A program made the translations under genes and the position numbers. The notes beneath the pieces were generated by a model. The model did no database searches, was not told the origin of the DNA, and saw nothing but the letters and a program-made list of their open reading frames with translations. Shown here in pieces: positions 17,161-25,101 of a stretch of 40,201 nt of DNA (its first letter is position 1; every line of letters starts with the position of its first letter). Source of the DNA: Propionibacteriales bacterium (GTDB taxonomy: Bacteria > Actinomycetota > Actinomycetes > Propionibacteriales > Nocardioidaceae); contig JAICMS010000008.1 of the NCBI GenBank assembly GCA_025929075.1, positions 1-40,201 on the forward strand. Reading direction: 5' to 3'.

Positions 17161-17190
17161 GTGGGGCGACCCCCGAAGGGGCCGCCCCAC
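17161..17190 (-). terminator. Terminator with UUCG tetraloop after the small secreted protein
   Basis: Outer stem GTGGGGCG (17161-17168) / CGCCCCAC (17183-17190), inner stem of four C-G pairs closing the loop CGAA, which on the minus strand is TTCG, the very stable UUCG tetraloop. It starts 17 nt after the stop of the secreted-protein gene on that strand. The tail is only weakly U-rich (AATCTTGTC). Confidence 0.78.
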
Positions 17191-17207
17191 GAGTGGGTCG
17201 AACGAGA

Positions 17208-17903
17208 CTAGCCGTTGGTGACGATCGCGAACATGTGGTCCGGACCAACACCGATGCTGCTGAGCTCGTTGCACCACGTGGTGCAGCCGGTGCTGAAGCC
17301 GTTGCGCGGGTTCTTCCACGCCGCCGGGGAGCCGGTCTGGGTGGTGTTGCCGTCCCAGTACCACTCACCAGAGGTGGACAGGGTCATCTTGGCCTGGACC
17401 GAGACCCAGTAGGTGCCAGCGGCGAGCGTCTTCGCGTTGTTGAGGGCGATGTAGTAGGTCCCGCTGATGCCACTGCCGCTGTCGGTGTAGGTGTAGGTCA
17501 GGTGGTGCTGCGTACCCATCGTCTTGCCGGGGACGCCGCTTCCGTCGTCCTTGTAGAACGTGACGTTGAACGAGGTGACCGGGCCCGGCCAGCCGTAGCC
17601 ACCGCCGAAGACGTCGACCTCGTTGACGGTGCAGGACGACGTCAATGTGAAGTCGTCGGCAGCCTTGGTGTTGAGCGTCTTCTGGTCGGTGAACTTGTCA
17701 GAGACGCCGGCGTTGCCCTGGTCGCTGTTCATCTGGTCGTAGCAGGCGGTGCCGTCCGGGTGGAACTTCACGTTCTGAACGGCGTGGTGTCCGGCAGCCA
17801 CGGTTGTGTTCGTCGAGTGGGCGTTCGCGGACGCCGTGAACATGGAGCCCACGGCGATAACCGTCAGTGCTGCACCCACCACGGGAATGGCGCGCTTGCG
17901 CAT
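17208..17903 (-). CDS. Small secreted protein, probable beta-sandwich domain
   Basis: 231 aa. Signal peptide MRKRAIPVVGAALTVIAVGSMFTASANA with an Ala-x-Ala cleavage site, then about 200 residues rich in Thr, Ser, Gly and aromatic residues. The pattern AADDFTLTSSCTVNEVDVFG, a VTFYKDDGSGVPGK turn, GTYWVSVQAKM and GEWYWDG resembles extracellular beta-sandwich modules seen next to anchor or surface domains, but no catalytic residues stand out. Four Cys in the mature part may form disulfides. ATG 17903 has GGAAAGGGA upstream with 7 nt spacing. No anchor or LPXTG is seen, so it is likely released. Function unknown. Confidence 0.85.
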   Translation of the reverse strand: MRKRAIPVVGAALTVIAVGSMFTASANAHSTNTTVAAGHHAVQNVKFHPDGTACYDQMNSDQGNAGVSDKFTDQKTLNTKAADDFTLTSSCTVNEVDVFGGGYGWPGPVTSFNVTFYKDDGSGVPGKTMGTQHHLTYTYTDSGSGISGTYYIALNNAKTLAAGTYWVSVQAKMTLSTSGEWYWDGNTTQTGSPAAWKNPRNGFSTGCTTWCNELSSIGVGPDHMFAIVTNG

Positions 17904-18006
17904 GTAGAGTCCCTTTCCTTCGGATGTTCCCCGGATAGTTGAGCCTCTGTGCGTGCTGCGCAAGAAAGGCCCGGGGGCGACTCTCCCAGCGGGATAGCAC
18001 ATCCGT

Positions 18007-18019
18007 AAATGACCCATTT
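18007..18019. promoter_or_regulatory. AT-rich operator-like palindrome in a divergent promoter region
   Basis: AAATG (18007-18011) and CATTT (18015-18019) form 5-bp arms around ACC. The site stands out as AT-rich in a GC-rich 221-bp gap between the divergent secreted-protein and epimerase genes. A 6-bp hairpin with TAAC loop (TAGCCC 18035-18040 / GGGCTA 18045-18050) lies next to it. A repressor site is possible but unproven. Confidence 0.3.
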
Positions 18020-18124
18020 GAACCCCTCCCGTACTAGCCCTAACGGGCTACGCCCTCTCGGAACCCGATGTACCGCACGCTCACACCGGTGGCAGGTCAG
18101 GCTCGCCTCGGGAACCATGGAGAC

Positions 18125-18550
18125 ATGTCTCTGGCCGGCCTGATCACTGCCGTTGACCATGTCGGTGTCGCCGTACGTGACCTCGACGAGGCGGTTGCCT
18201 TCTACGAGAGCACCTTCGGCTTGAGGAAGGTGCACGAGGAGGTCAACGAGGATCAAGGGGTGCGGGAGGCGATGTTGGCCGTCGGAGCCGGAGAGACCCA
18301 GACGCAGTTGCTGGCCCCCCTCTCGCCGGAGTCCACGATCGCCAGGTTCCTCGACCGGGCCGGGCCGGGTATGCACCATCTCGCGTATCGAGTAACCGAT
18401 ATCCAGGCGGCGATGGCCGCCGTCCGCGACAGCGGGATGCGGCTGCTGTACGACGAGCCACGACGCGGCACCGCCGGCAGCCTGATCACGTTCATCCACC
18501 CCAAGGACGCGGGCGGAATCCTGGTCGAGCTCGTGCAGCCGGCCGGCTGA
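18125..18550 (+). CDS. mce: Methylmalonyl-CoA (ethylmalonyl-CoA) epimerase
   Basis: 141 aa VOC-fold metalloenzyme that interconverts the 2R and 2S forms of methylmalonyl-CoA; homologues in the ethylmalonyl-CoA pathway also act on ethylmalonyl-CoA. The four metal ligands are in place with the spacing of the Propionibacterium enzyme: His12 (VDHVGVAV), Gln59, His85 (GMHHLAY), Glu135 (ILVELVQ). ATG 18125 was chosen because homologues begin close to VDHVGVAV; upstream residues in the open frame look unrelated. ccr follows after 21 nt, so the two form an operon in which Ccr makes (2S)-ethylmalonyl-CoA and the epimerase turns it into the isomer used by Ecm. Confidence 0.94.
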   Translation: MSLAGLITAVDHVGVAVRDLDEAVAFYESTFGLRKVHEEVNEDQGVREAMLAVGAGETQTQLLAPLSPESTIARFLDRAGPGMHHLAYRVTDIQAAMAAVRDSGMRLLYDEPRRGTAGSLITFIHPKDAGGILVELVQPAG

Positions 18551-18571
18551 GACAGTCGGAAGCGGGCGGAC

Positions 18572-19909
18572 GTGAAGCAGATCCTCGAGACGATCCTCGC
18601 GGGCGACGCCGCGGCCGCCGACTTCGAAGCGTTGCCCATCCCTGAGTCCTATCGGGGCGTGACCGTGCATCGAGACGAGGTCGAGATGTTCGACGGGCTG
18701 CCTGAGTCGGAGAAGGACCCGCAGCGCAGTCTCCACATCGACGACGTCGCGACTCCGGAGCCCGCGGCGGGAGAGGCCCTCGTCGCAGTGATGGCGTCGT
18801 CGATCAACTACAACACCGTGTGGACCAGCATCTTCGAGCCGGTTCCGACCTTTGCCTTCCTGGCCCGATACGGCAAGCTCTCACCGGTCGCCGCACGGCA
18901 CGACCTGCCCTACCACGTCGTCGGCTCGGACTTGGCCGGCGTGGTGCTGCGGACAGGGCCCGGCGTCCACGGCTGGAAACCCGGTGACGAGGTCGTGGCG
19001 CACTGCCTCTCGGTCGAGCTGGAGAGCCCTGACGGACACGACGACACGATGCTGGACCCCGAACAGCGCATCTGGGGGTTCGAGACGAACTTCGGCGGGC
19101 TGGCGGAGCTGGCGCTGGTGAAGAGCAACCAGCTCATGCCCAAGGCCCGGCACCTGACCTGGGAGGAGGCCGCAGCGCCGGGACTGGTCAACTCGACGGC
19201 GTACCGGCAGCTCGTCTCCCGCAACGGGGCCGGCATGAAGCAGGGTGACGTCGTGCTCGTGTGGGGGGCGTCGGGAGGACTTGGCTCCTATGCCACCCAG
19301 CTCGTGCTGAACGGCGGCGGTATCCCGGTCTGCGTCGTCAGCTCCGGCGCCAAGGCCGACGTCTGCCGCTCCATGGGCGCCGATCTGGTGATCGACAGGC
19401 AGCAGGAGGGCTACCAGTTCTGGACCGACGACCAGACGCAGGACACCGACGAGTGGCGGCGATTCGGCGCCCGCATCCGTGAACTGACCGCCGGTGAGGA
19501 CCCGGACATCGTCTTGGAACACCCGGGCCGGGAGACCTTCGGTGCCTCCGTGTTCGTCGCCCGGCGCGGTGGAACGGTCGTCACCTGCGCCTCGACGTCT
19601 GGTTACCAGCACGAGTACGACAACCGCTACCTCTGGATGCACCTCAAGCGGATCGTCGGCTCGCACTTCGCCAACTACCGGGAAGCCTGGGAGGCCAACC
19701 GGCTGATAGCAAAGGGATTCATTCATCCCACGCTCTCCAAGACCTACCCGCTGGAGCAGACCGGACAGGCCGTGTCGCAGGTCCGGATGAACCGGCACCA
19801 GGGCAAGGTCGGGGTACTCTGCTTAGCGAGCGAAGAGGGTCTCGGAGTGCGCGACCAAGCGATGCGACAAGTGCACCTCGACGCCATCAACAGGTTCAGA
19901 GGCATCTAG
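18572..19909 (+). CDS. ccr: Crotonyl-CoA carboxylase/reductase
   Basis: 445 aa cytoplasmic medium-chain dehydrogenase that reductively carboxylates crotonyl-CoA with NADPH and CO2 to (2S)-ethylmalonyl-CoA, key step of the ethylmalonyl-CoA pathway and source of ethylmalonyl extender units. All four CO2-binding residues known from the Kitasatospora enzyme occur at the same numbers: Asn81 (SSINYN), Phe170 and Glu171 (WGFETNFGG), His365 (GSHFANYREAW). The NADPH-binding loop WGASGGLGSYA is at 231-241. GTG start at 18572. It follows the epimerase gene and precedes a DivIVA-like gene by 38 nt. The carboxylase function, rather than simple reductase, is strongly supported by the intact CO2 site. Confidence 0.97.
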   Translation: MKQILETILAGDAAAADFEALPIPESYRGVTVHRDEVEMFDGLPESEKDPQRSLHIDDVATPEPAAGEALVAVMASSINYNTVWTSIFEPVPTFAFLARYGKLSPVAARHDLPYHVVGSDLAGVVLRTGPGVHGWKPGDEVVAHCLSVELESPDGHDDTMLDPEQRIWGFETNFGGLAELALVKSNQLMPKARHLTWEEAAAPGLVNSTAYRQLVSRNGAGMKQGDVVLVWGASGGLGSYATQLVLNGGGIPVCVVSSGAKADVCRSMGADLVIDRQQEGYQFWTDDQTQDTDEWRRFGARIRELTAGEDPDIVLEHPGRETFGASVFVARRGGTVVTCASTSGYQHEYDNRYLWMHLKRIVGSHFANYREAWEANRLIAKGFIHPTLSKTYPLEQTGQAVSQVRMNRHQGKVGVLCLASEEGLGVRDQAMRQVHLDAINRFRGI

Positions 19910-19947
19910 TCCGCACCAGGCACTCGCAACGAGGTGGCCCGCCGACC

Positions 19948-21255
19948 ATGACCCAGCAAAGCCCACGCCAGCGCGGTCTGTCGATCTTCCACGACCGCGA
20001 CGAGGATCTCCAAGACGCCGACGCGACGATGGCGATGCCTGCCGTCGACGAGACCGGGGCCGATCCGTCCGAACCGGCGGACGAGGCGTCGGAAGCTGAG
20101 ACGACCGTGATCGGCGCCGTCTCACCGTCCCTCGCGCCTGCGCAGGTCGCCGCCCCCCAGGAGCCAGTGCAGGAGGCGGGGGCTGCCGCCGCTCAGCGGC
20201 CGGGCCTGCCCGTCGTCCGACGCGGTGGATATGACCGGGCGGCCGTCGACGGGTACATCGCCCATCTCGCGGCGAGCCAGGCGAGCACCGAGGCGGAGCT
20301 ACGCGCGGCCCGGGAAGAGGTGGCCAACCTCACCGAGCAAGTGGGTGACCTCCAGCACCGCCTCGACGAGACGGACAATCCCACCTACTCCGGACTCGGC
20401 GGTCGCGCCGCGGCCATGCTTCGCCTCGCGGAGGAGCAGGCCGCCGCGGTGACGCAGAGCGCCCAACGTAGTGCCGAGGAGTCCCGCCACCAGGCGATGG
20501 CGGAGGCCCAGGCTCTCAAGGCCGACGCCGAGAAGGAGGCCGAAGACATCCGCACGGTGCAGCTGCAGCAGATCGACGAGCGGCGCGCCACGGTCCTCGC
20601 TGAGGCAGAGCAGGAGCGTTCGCTGGCCCGGGCGGAGGCGGAGGACCTGCTCGCATCGGCCAAGCGCGAGGCCGAACAGCTGAGGTTGGCCGCACAGCAG
20701 GAGGTCAACTCCGTCCGGACCGCCGCCCGCCGCGAGGCAGAGCAGGTGAAGGCTGCGACGGATCGGGAGGTCAGCGAAGCCCGTCGCACTCTGGCCGTCG
20801 AGAAGGAGCGGCTGACGAAGGAGGCCAGCGACCGGCACGCCGCGGCCGTCGCCGAGACGACCCAGCTCGTCGAGGAGGCAGAGGCGCGCGCACAGTCGGC
20901 GGAGTCCCGCACCCGCGAGGCGATCGCCGCCGCCACGCGGCATCGCGAGCAGGCCACGGCGGAGAGCGACCGGGCGTTGAGCCGCTCCCGTCGGGAGGGG
21001 GAGCAGATCGTGACGGCCGCGCGCAAGCAGGCCGAACAGATTGTCGCCAACGCGCAGGCCGACGCCGAGCGGCAACAGGCTGCCGCCCGCAACCAGCTCG
21101 AGACGCTCCAGCGCCGCCGTGACGGCATCGTGGCTCAGCTCGGGGGCTTGCGCGACCTGGTCGCCAGCTTCTCCGGTGACGAGGGGACGGCACCCGATGC
21201 GGCGCCGGCAGCCGGTATACCGGAGGCTTCCGACGACGGCGAGGGCAGCCAGTAG
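19948..21255 (+). CDS. DivIVA-like coiled-coil protein
   Basis: 435 aa. A disordered acidic N terminus (1-85) leads to a short DivIVA-type segment (VRRGGYDRAAVDGYIAHLAASQ, about 90-112), then a long Ala/Glu/Arg/Gln heptad coiled coil to about residue 405 and an acidic tail. Family members (DivIVA, Scy, FilP types) organise polar growth, the cytoskeleton or division in actinobacteria. The first DivIVA-like turn (GGYDRAAVDGY) matches the membrane-binding start of DivIVA domains, but here it is internal, not N-terminal. ATG 19948 has GAGGTGG 12 nt upstream. It lies 38 nt after ccr on the same strand; a metabolic link is not evident. Specific role unknown. Confidence 0.8.
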   Translation: MTQQSPRQRGLSIFHDRDEDLQDADATMAMPAVDETGADPSEPADEASEAETTVIGAVSPSLAPAQVAAPQEPVQEAGAAAAQRPGLPVVRRGGYDRAAVDGYIAHLAASQASTEAELRAAREEVANLTEQVGDLQHRLDETDNPTYSGLGGRAAAMLRLAEEQAAAVTQSAQRSAEESRHQAMAEAQALKADAEKEAEDIRTVQLQQIDERRATVLAEAEQERSLARAEAEDLLASAKREAEQLRLAAQQEVNSVRTAARREAEQVKAATDREVSEARRTLAVEKERLTKEASDRHAAAVAETTQLVEEAEARAQSAESRTREAIAAATRHREQATAESDRALSRSRREGEQIVTAARKQAEQIVANAQADAERQQAAARNQLETLQRRRDGIVAQLGGLRDLVASFSGDEGTAPDAAPAAGIPEASDDGEGSQ

Positions 21256-21277
21256 CGCTGAGCCGACCTGCCGCGTC

Positions 21278-21306
21278 GTCACGGGCCGTCGGCCGTCGCC
21301 CGTGAC
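21278..21306. terminator. Inverted repeat between DivIVA-like and AI-2E genes
   Basis: GTCACGGGC (21278-21286) pairs perfectly with GCCCGTGAC (21298-21306), 11-nt loop, 12 nt before the AI-2E start. No U-run. It may be a terminator/attenuator between the two genes or an operator for the second. Confidence 0.4.
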
Positions 21307-21317
21307 AAGGTAGGCAC

Positions 21318-22550
21318 ATGTCGCAGGAGCACGACCCGGACGAGGGAGGTCCTGCCGGCTCGTCCTCGGATGTGCCCGACATGGTGCCCGACCCGGTGGT
21401 GGGCTCCCGCGAGTCGGAGCCGGCCGTCTCCCCCGCGGTCGACGTCGAAGAGCTGCTGATCAACCCCGACGAGCAGCCCGAGCCCGACAGCGATGACCCG
21501 TTCGGCGAACCGGGCGAGCCACTCTCGCGGCACAGTGCCTTCTACAAAGGGTTCTGGGCGGCGATCGGCGCGCTGATCGCGATCGCGCTCGGTCTGGCCA
21601 TCCGGCAGGCGGACCGGGTCATCGTCTTGGTGCTGGTCGCGGTCTTCCTCGCCGTCGGGCTCAACCCGATCGTCGAGTGGCTCATGCACCGCGGCATCAG
21701 GCGTCGGTGGGCGGTGCTCGTGGTCACGCTCGCCGTGATCGGGCTCCTGGCAATCTTCGTCATCTCGCTAGTGCCCGTGCTCCGTGACCAGATCGAGGCG
21801 CTGATCCACAGCGCGCCCGGCTGGCTCGACGACCTGCAACGCAACAAGACGGTCAGCAACCTCGACCGCAAGTACCACGTGATCGCCAAGATTCGCCAGA
21901 AGCTGCAGGACCCGCAGCTGGCCCAGACGATCTTCGGCAGCCTCTTCACCGTCGGCCTGGCGGTGCTCAGCGCGCTACTGAACGCGTTCATCGTCTTCGT
22001 GCTGACCCTCTACTTCTTGTCGGCGCTGCCCGAGATCAAGCGGGCCTGCTACTCGCTGGTGCCGGCGTCGCGCCGCGTGCGGGTTACCTACCTCGGCGAC
22101 GAGGTCCTCCGCCGAGTGGGTGGCTATGTCGTGGGGGCGTTCCTCATCGCCTTGTGTGCGGGCGTCTCGTCCTTCGTCTTCCTCGAGATCGCCGGGTTGT
22201 CGCAGTACGCAGTCGCGCTGGCCCTGGTCGTCGCGATCCTCGACTTCATCCCGCTCGTCGGGGCCACGATCGGGGCGGCGATCGTGACGATCATCGGCTT
22301 TGCCAACTCCCCCGGTCTTGGCATCGCCTGCCTGGTCTTCTACATCGTCTACCAGCAGATCGAGAACTACGTGATCTATCCGCGCATCATGCGGTCCTCG
22401 GTCGACGTGCCGGGCATCGTCACGGTCATTGCGGTGTTGATCGGTGGCACCCTCGAGGGCGTCGTCGGCGCCTTGCTCGCGATCCCCACCGCGGCGGCGG
22501 TGCTGCTGATCCTGCGGGAGGTCGTCGTACGCCGACAGGAAAGCGCCTAG
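21318..22550 (+). CDS. AI-2E family (PerM-like) membrane protein
   Basis: 410 aa with a 70-residue acidic N-terminal cytoplasmic region, then about eight transmembrane segments: two closely spaced at about 75-115 and one at about 130, a soluble stretch (150-205), and a C-terminal group including ALALVVAILDFIPLVGATIGA and QQIENYVIYPRIMRSSVDVPGI, which is the most conserved stretch of the family. Relatives include the Escherichia coli autoinducer-2 exporter TqsA and sodium/proton antiporters, so the substrate cannot be assigned. ATG 21318 follows AAGGTAGG. The stop at 22550 is followed after 9 nt by an array of 22-bp repeats. Confidence 0.9.
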   Translation: MSQEHDPDEGGPAGSSSDVPDMVPDPVVGSRESEPAVSPAVDVEELLINPDEQPEPDSDDPFGEPGEPLSRHSAFYKGFWAAIGALIAIALGLAIRQADRVIVLVLVAVFLAVGLNPIVEWLMHRGIRRRWAVLVVTLAVIGLLAIFVISLVPVLRDQIEALIHSAPGWLDDLQRNKTVSNLDRKYHVIAKIRQKLQDPQLAQTIFGSLFTVGLAVLSALLNAFIVFVLTLYFLSALPEIKRACYSLVPASRRVRVTYLGDEVLRRVGGYVVGAFLIALCAGVSSFVFLEIAGLSQYAVALALVVAILDFIPLVGATIGAAIVTIIGFANSPGLGIACLVFYIVYQQIENYVIYPRIMRSSVDVPGIVTVIAVLIGGTLEGVVGALLAIPTAAAVLLILREVVVRRQESA

Positions 22551-22559
22551 CCCCCACCG

Positions 22560-22647
22560 TTGACCGGCCAAGGTTGCAGCGTTGACCGGCCAAGGTTGCA
22601 GCGCTCACCGGCCAAGGTTGCAGCGTTCACCGGCCAGGGTCGCAGCG
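22560..22647 (+). repeat. Tandem array 1 of a 22-bp repeat (4 units)
   Basis: Units at 22560-22581, 22582-22603, 22604-22625 and 22626-22647. Consensus: TTGACCGGCCAAGG followed by TTGCAGCG. Units 1 and 2 are identical; unit 3 differs at two bases, unit 4 at three or four. It begins 10 nt after the AI-2E stop, in sense with that gene, inside a 141-bp gap to the convergent hydrolase. There are no spacers, so it is not CRISPR. The same repeat occurs inverted at 25102-25233. Confidence 0.97.
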
Positions 22648-22691
22648 CTGTACGGGCTCATGCACTCCGCGAGTGGCGAGTGCCACGTCGC

Positions 22692-23480
22692 CTACCAGGG
22701 GAGTTCGCCGCCGGCGGCCTTCTTGGGAGCAGCCGGGTGCTGGCCGGCCAGCGTCGGCGCCACCATCCTCATCGGCCCGTCCCAGGTCGTGGGTAGCGGC
22801 GCCGCGGCCGGGTTGAGCCGCGCCACGATGCGGTCGAGCACCTGCTCGGCCTGACCGACCCACAAGTGCTTGCCCCCTGGCACCGCAACAACCTCAGCCT
22901 GCGGCACAGCCGCCAGGCGTCGGCGTGCCTCGTCGGGTCGCAGGTAGTCGTCGTACTCCGGGACGATCGCAGTGACCGGCTTGCCCGACTCTGCCCACTC
23001 GGCGAGGTGTTCGGTTGCCGCTTTATGTAGGGGCGGGGAGAGCAGGATGAGGCCCTTGACCGACAGCTCGTTGCCGTACATCAGCGCCAGATCGGTTCCG
23101 AACGACCAGCCGACCAGCCAGATGTCGGGCAACTCCGCGAACTCGGCGTACTCGATCGCGGCGGCCACGTCGTACCGCTCGTCCTCACCGTTGGCGAAGC
23201 TGCCCTCGCTGGTGCCGTCGGCACTCGACGTACCTCGGGTGTTGAAGCGCAGGACCGCGATCGAGGCGAGGGCGGGTAGCCGGTAGGAGGCCTTACGGAA
23301 GACGTGGCTGTCCATCATGCCGCCGTGTGTCGGCAACGGATGCAGACAGATCATCGAGGCGACCGGGTCGACGTCCTGCGGAAGGGCGAGCTCACCGACG
23401 AGAGTCAGCCGGTCGGCGGTGGTGAGCCGGATCGGCTCGCGCCGGGCGGGTAGGACCGAGTTGGCGCGGATCGCGGGCAT
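22692..23480 (-). CDS. Alpha/beta hydrolase
   Basis: 262 aa cytoplasmic hydrolase. Nucleophile elbow GWSFGTD (Ser), probable acid Asp in VPEYDDYLRPDEA, and catalytic His in VPGGKHLW; oxyanion side CLHPLPTHGG at about residue 47. The layout fits small dienelactone-hydrolase or thioesterase-like proteins; the substrate is not evident. A 35-residue Pro/Ala tail follows the fold. ATG 23480 chosen at MPAIRANSVLP, the start of recognisable protein; longer open frame upstream runs through the neighbouring gene and is not credible. The gene converges on the AI-2E gene across repeat array 1. Confidence 0.88.
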   Translation of the reverse strand: MPAIRANSVLPARREPIRLTTADRLTLVGELALPQDVDPVASMICLHPLPTHGGMMDSHVFRKASYRLPALASIAVLRFNTRGTSSADGTSEGSFANGEDERYDVAAAIEYAEFAELPDIWLVGWSFGTDLALMYGNELSVKGLILLSPPLHKAATEHLAEWAESGKPVTAIVPEYDDYLRPDEARRRLAAVPQAEVVAVPGGKHLWVGQAEQVLDRIVARLNPAAAPLPTTWDGPMRMVAPTLAGQHPAAPKKAAGGELPW

Positions 23481-23517
23481 GCGCTCATCTTCTCCCGGCC
23501 GGTCGCCCGTTCCCGGG

Positions 23518-23529
23518 TTGGCCGGCCAA
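23518..23529. repeat. Isolated 12-bp palindrome resembling the 22-bp repeat
   Basis: TTGGCCGGCCAA is a perfect palindrome in the 95-bp gap upstream of the hydrolase. It differs by one base from the first 12 bases (TTGACCGGCCAA) of the 22-bp repeat units at both ends of this gene block. It may be a solitary relic unit or a regulator site; chance is possible in this GC-rich context. Confidence 0.35.
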
Positions 23530-23575
23530 AGCCGCCCCTGCGGGCGACCAGCATGCCCAGCGCCGGCCGGCGAGA

Positions 23576-23812
23576 CTACGGGCGGCGGCGATCCCGGGCG
23601 GCCCAACAGGAGTTGTGCCAGTGCCGGCGCTCGTCGAGTCCCTCCTCGGCGAAGATCGACGGCTCGACCGGCCAGGCGACGGTGTGCGGCGTCGCCGGCT
23701 TGATCCGCTGCCTGCAGCCTGGGCAGGTGTAGGGCTTGGTGGCCGCGGACCCGGTCACCGCACGGACGACGTAGTCGGCTCCGCCGTATGTCTCGACCCG
23801 ATCCGGGCTCAC
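23576..23812 (-). CDS. Small zinc-ribbon-like protein (actinobacterial, often annotated ATP/GTP-binding)
   Basis: 78 aa. Conserved features are VRAVTGSAATKPYTCPGCRQRI (a CxxC knuckle), HTVAWP and RRHWHNSCW, giving Cys and His ligands for one metal ion. Homologues in streptomycetes carry the same SVTGSSATKxYxCPGC...HVVAWP...RRHWHxxCW pattern and the old label ATP/GTP-binding protein, for which I see no nucleotide motif. GTG start at 23812; the longer ORF upstream has low-complexity, unrelated sequence. It is divergent from the first DinB-like gene with 61 bp between starts. Function unknown. Confidence 0.75.
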   Translation of the reverse strand: MSPDRVETYGGADYVVRAVTGSAATKPYTCPGCRQRIKPATPHTVAWPVEPSIFAEEGLDERRHWHNSCWAARDRRRP

Positions 23813-23873
23813 CCGGCCAGTCTGCCAGCGAGGCAGAGCACCGACTGTCCTCGCTGGGTGGCAGTCTCCTCCC

Positions 23874-24437
23874 ATGACCGAGATCGACTGGAACGCAGAG
23901 CTCGTCGACCAGCTCGACTGGTTTTGGCAGCGGCACCTGCGACCGCGCTTCGATGGCCTGACCGACGAGGAGTACCTCTGGGAGCCAGTGCCTGACTGCT
24001 GGAGCATCCGACGGCGTGGCACGAGCAGCGCGCCGCTTCAGGTGGGCGCAGGCGAGCTCGTCATGGAGGGTGAACTGCCGCCGCCGACCCCGGCGCCGGT
24101 CACCACGATCGCTTGGCGCCTGTCGCACCTGATCGTCGGCGTGCTAGCCGAACGGGTCGGATCTCACTTCGGCGGTCCGCCGGCGTCGGACGAGACGTGG
24201 ATCTACGCCGGCACTGCCGACGAGGCGCTGGCACAGCTCGACAGGCAGTACGCCGCCTGGATCGCCGGGGTGCGGCGGCTTGGCGACGAGGGCCTCGCGC
24301 GGCCGTGCGGGCCGGCGGAAGGCCTATTCGCCGACGCCCCACTGGCGACCCTCGTGCTGCACATCAACCGCGAGATGCTGCACCACAGCGCCGAAGTCGC
24401 GTTGCTGCGCGACCTCTATCTCCATCGAGCCGCCTGA
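23874..24437 (+). CDS. DinB-like four-helix protein
   Basis: 187 aa. Begins MTEIDWNAELVDQLDWFWQRHLRPRFDGLTDEEYLWEP and has helices with His at RLSHLIVGVLAER and LHINREMLHHSAEVALLRDLY, matching the three-His metal site of DinB/YfiT-like proteins. Relatives include thiol-dependent S-transferases that use mycothiol or bacillithiol, and proteins of no known function. ATG 23874. A second, divergent DinB-like gene follows after 37 nt on the same strand. Confidence 0.85.
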   Translation: MTEIDWNAELVDQLDWFWQRHLRPRFDGLTDEEYLWEPVPDCWSIRRRGTSSAPLQVGAGELVMEGELPPPTPAPVTTIAWRLSHLIVGVLAERVGSHFGGPPASDETWIYAGTADEALAQLDRQYAAWIAGVRRLGDEGLARPCGPAEGLFADAPLATLVLHINREMLHHSAEVALLRDLYLHRAA

Positions 24438-24474
24438 CCCTGTCGGCGGCCTCCACCATTTCGAAGGGAGCTCC

Positions 24475-25089
24475 ATGGGTGCCCACGCTCCAGCAAGCAC
24501 CGACGAACGTGCTCTGCTCACCGGTTTCCTGCGGCAACAGCAGGACGGCTTTCGCAACGCCGCCTTCGGTCTGACCGACGAGCAGCTCGCCGCGGCTCCG
24601 ACGGTGAGCGCACTCGCCGTCGGCACGCTCATCAAGCACCAGACCGCCGTCCAGCAGTTCTGGCTGAGCGCTGCCGAGTCGGCTCCCGGGCGCCCGGACG
24701 ACGACCGCGACGCCGAGACGATGTCCGATGATTACGCCGACCAGTTCCGCTGGCTCGACACCGACAGTGCCGACGCGGTCATGCAGGCGTACGACGACAC
24801 CTGCACTGCCGTGTTCCAAGCTGTCGAGCGACTCGACCTCGACACTCCGGTCCCGGTGCCGGAGGCACCCTGGTTTCCCAAGGACCAGCCGGATTGGTCG
24901 GTGCGCTGGGTGTGGCTGCACCTGATCGAAGAGCTGGCCCGGCACGCCGGCCATGCCGACATCATCCGGGAGTCGATCGACGGAGCGACGATGTACGAGT
25001 TGATGGCCGGCCGGGAGGGCTGGCCGGAGAGTCCATGGCTGAAGCCCTGGCGCCCGAGTGGGACGAACCAGGGCGACTCGACGAGCTAG
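24475..25089 (+). CDS. DinB-like protein (DUF664 type)
   Basis: 204 aa. Metal-site residues: His in LIKHQTAVQQFW and the pair in HLIEELARHAGHADIIRESIDG, the signature of the DUF664 branch of the DinB superfamily. Some members act as mycothiol-dependent enzymes or detoxifiers; here substrate is unknown. ATG 24475 follows AAGGGAG with a 4-nt gap. Little similarity to the preceding DinB-like gene beyond the His pattern, so it is not a fresh duplication. The stop at 25089 is followed by the second array of 22-bp repeats. Confidence 0.88.
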   Translation: MGAHAPASTDERALLTGFLRQQQDGFRNAAFGLTDEQLAAAPTVSALAVGTLIKHQTAVQQFWLSAAESAPGRPDDDRDAETMSDDYADQFRWLDTDSADAVMQAYDDTCTAVFQAVERLDLDTPVPVPEAPWFPKDQPDWSVRWVWLHLIEELARHAGHADIIRESIDGATMYELMAGREGWPESPWLKPWRPSGTNQGDSTS

Positions 25090-25101
25090 CCCCGTCGATC
25101 G

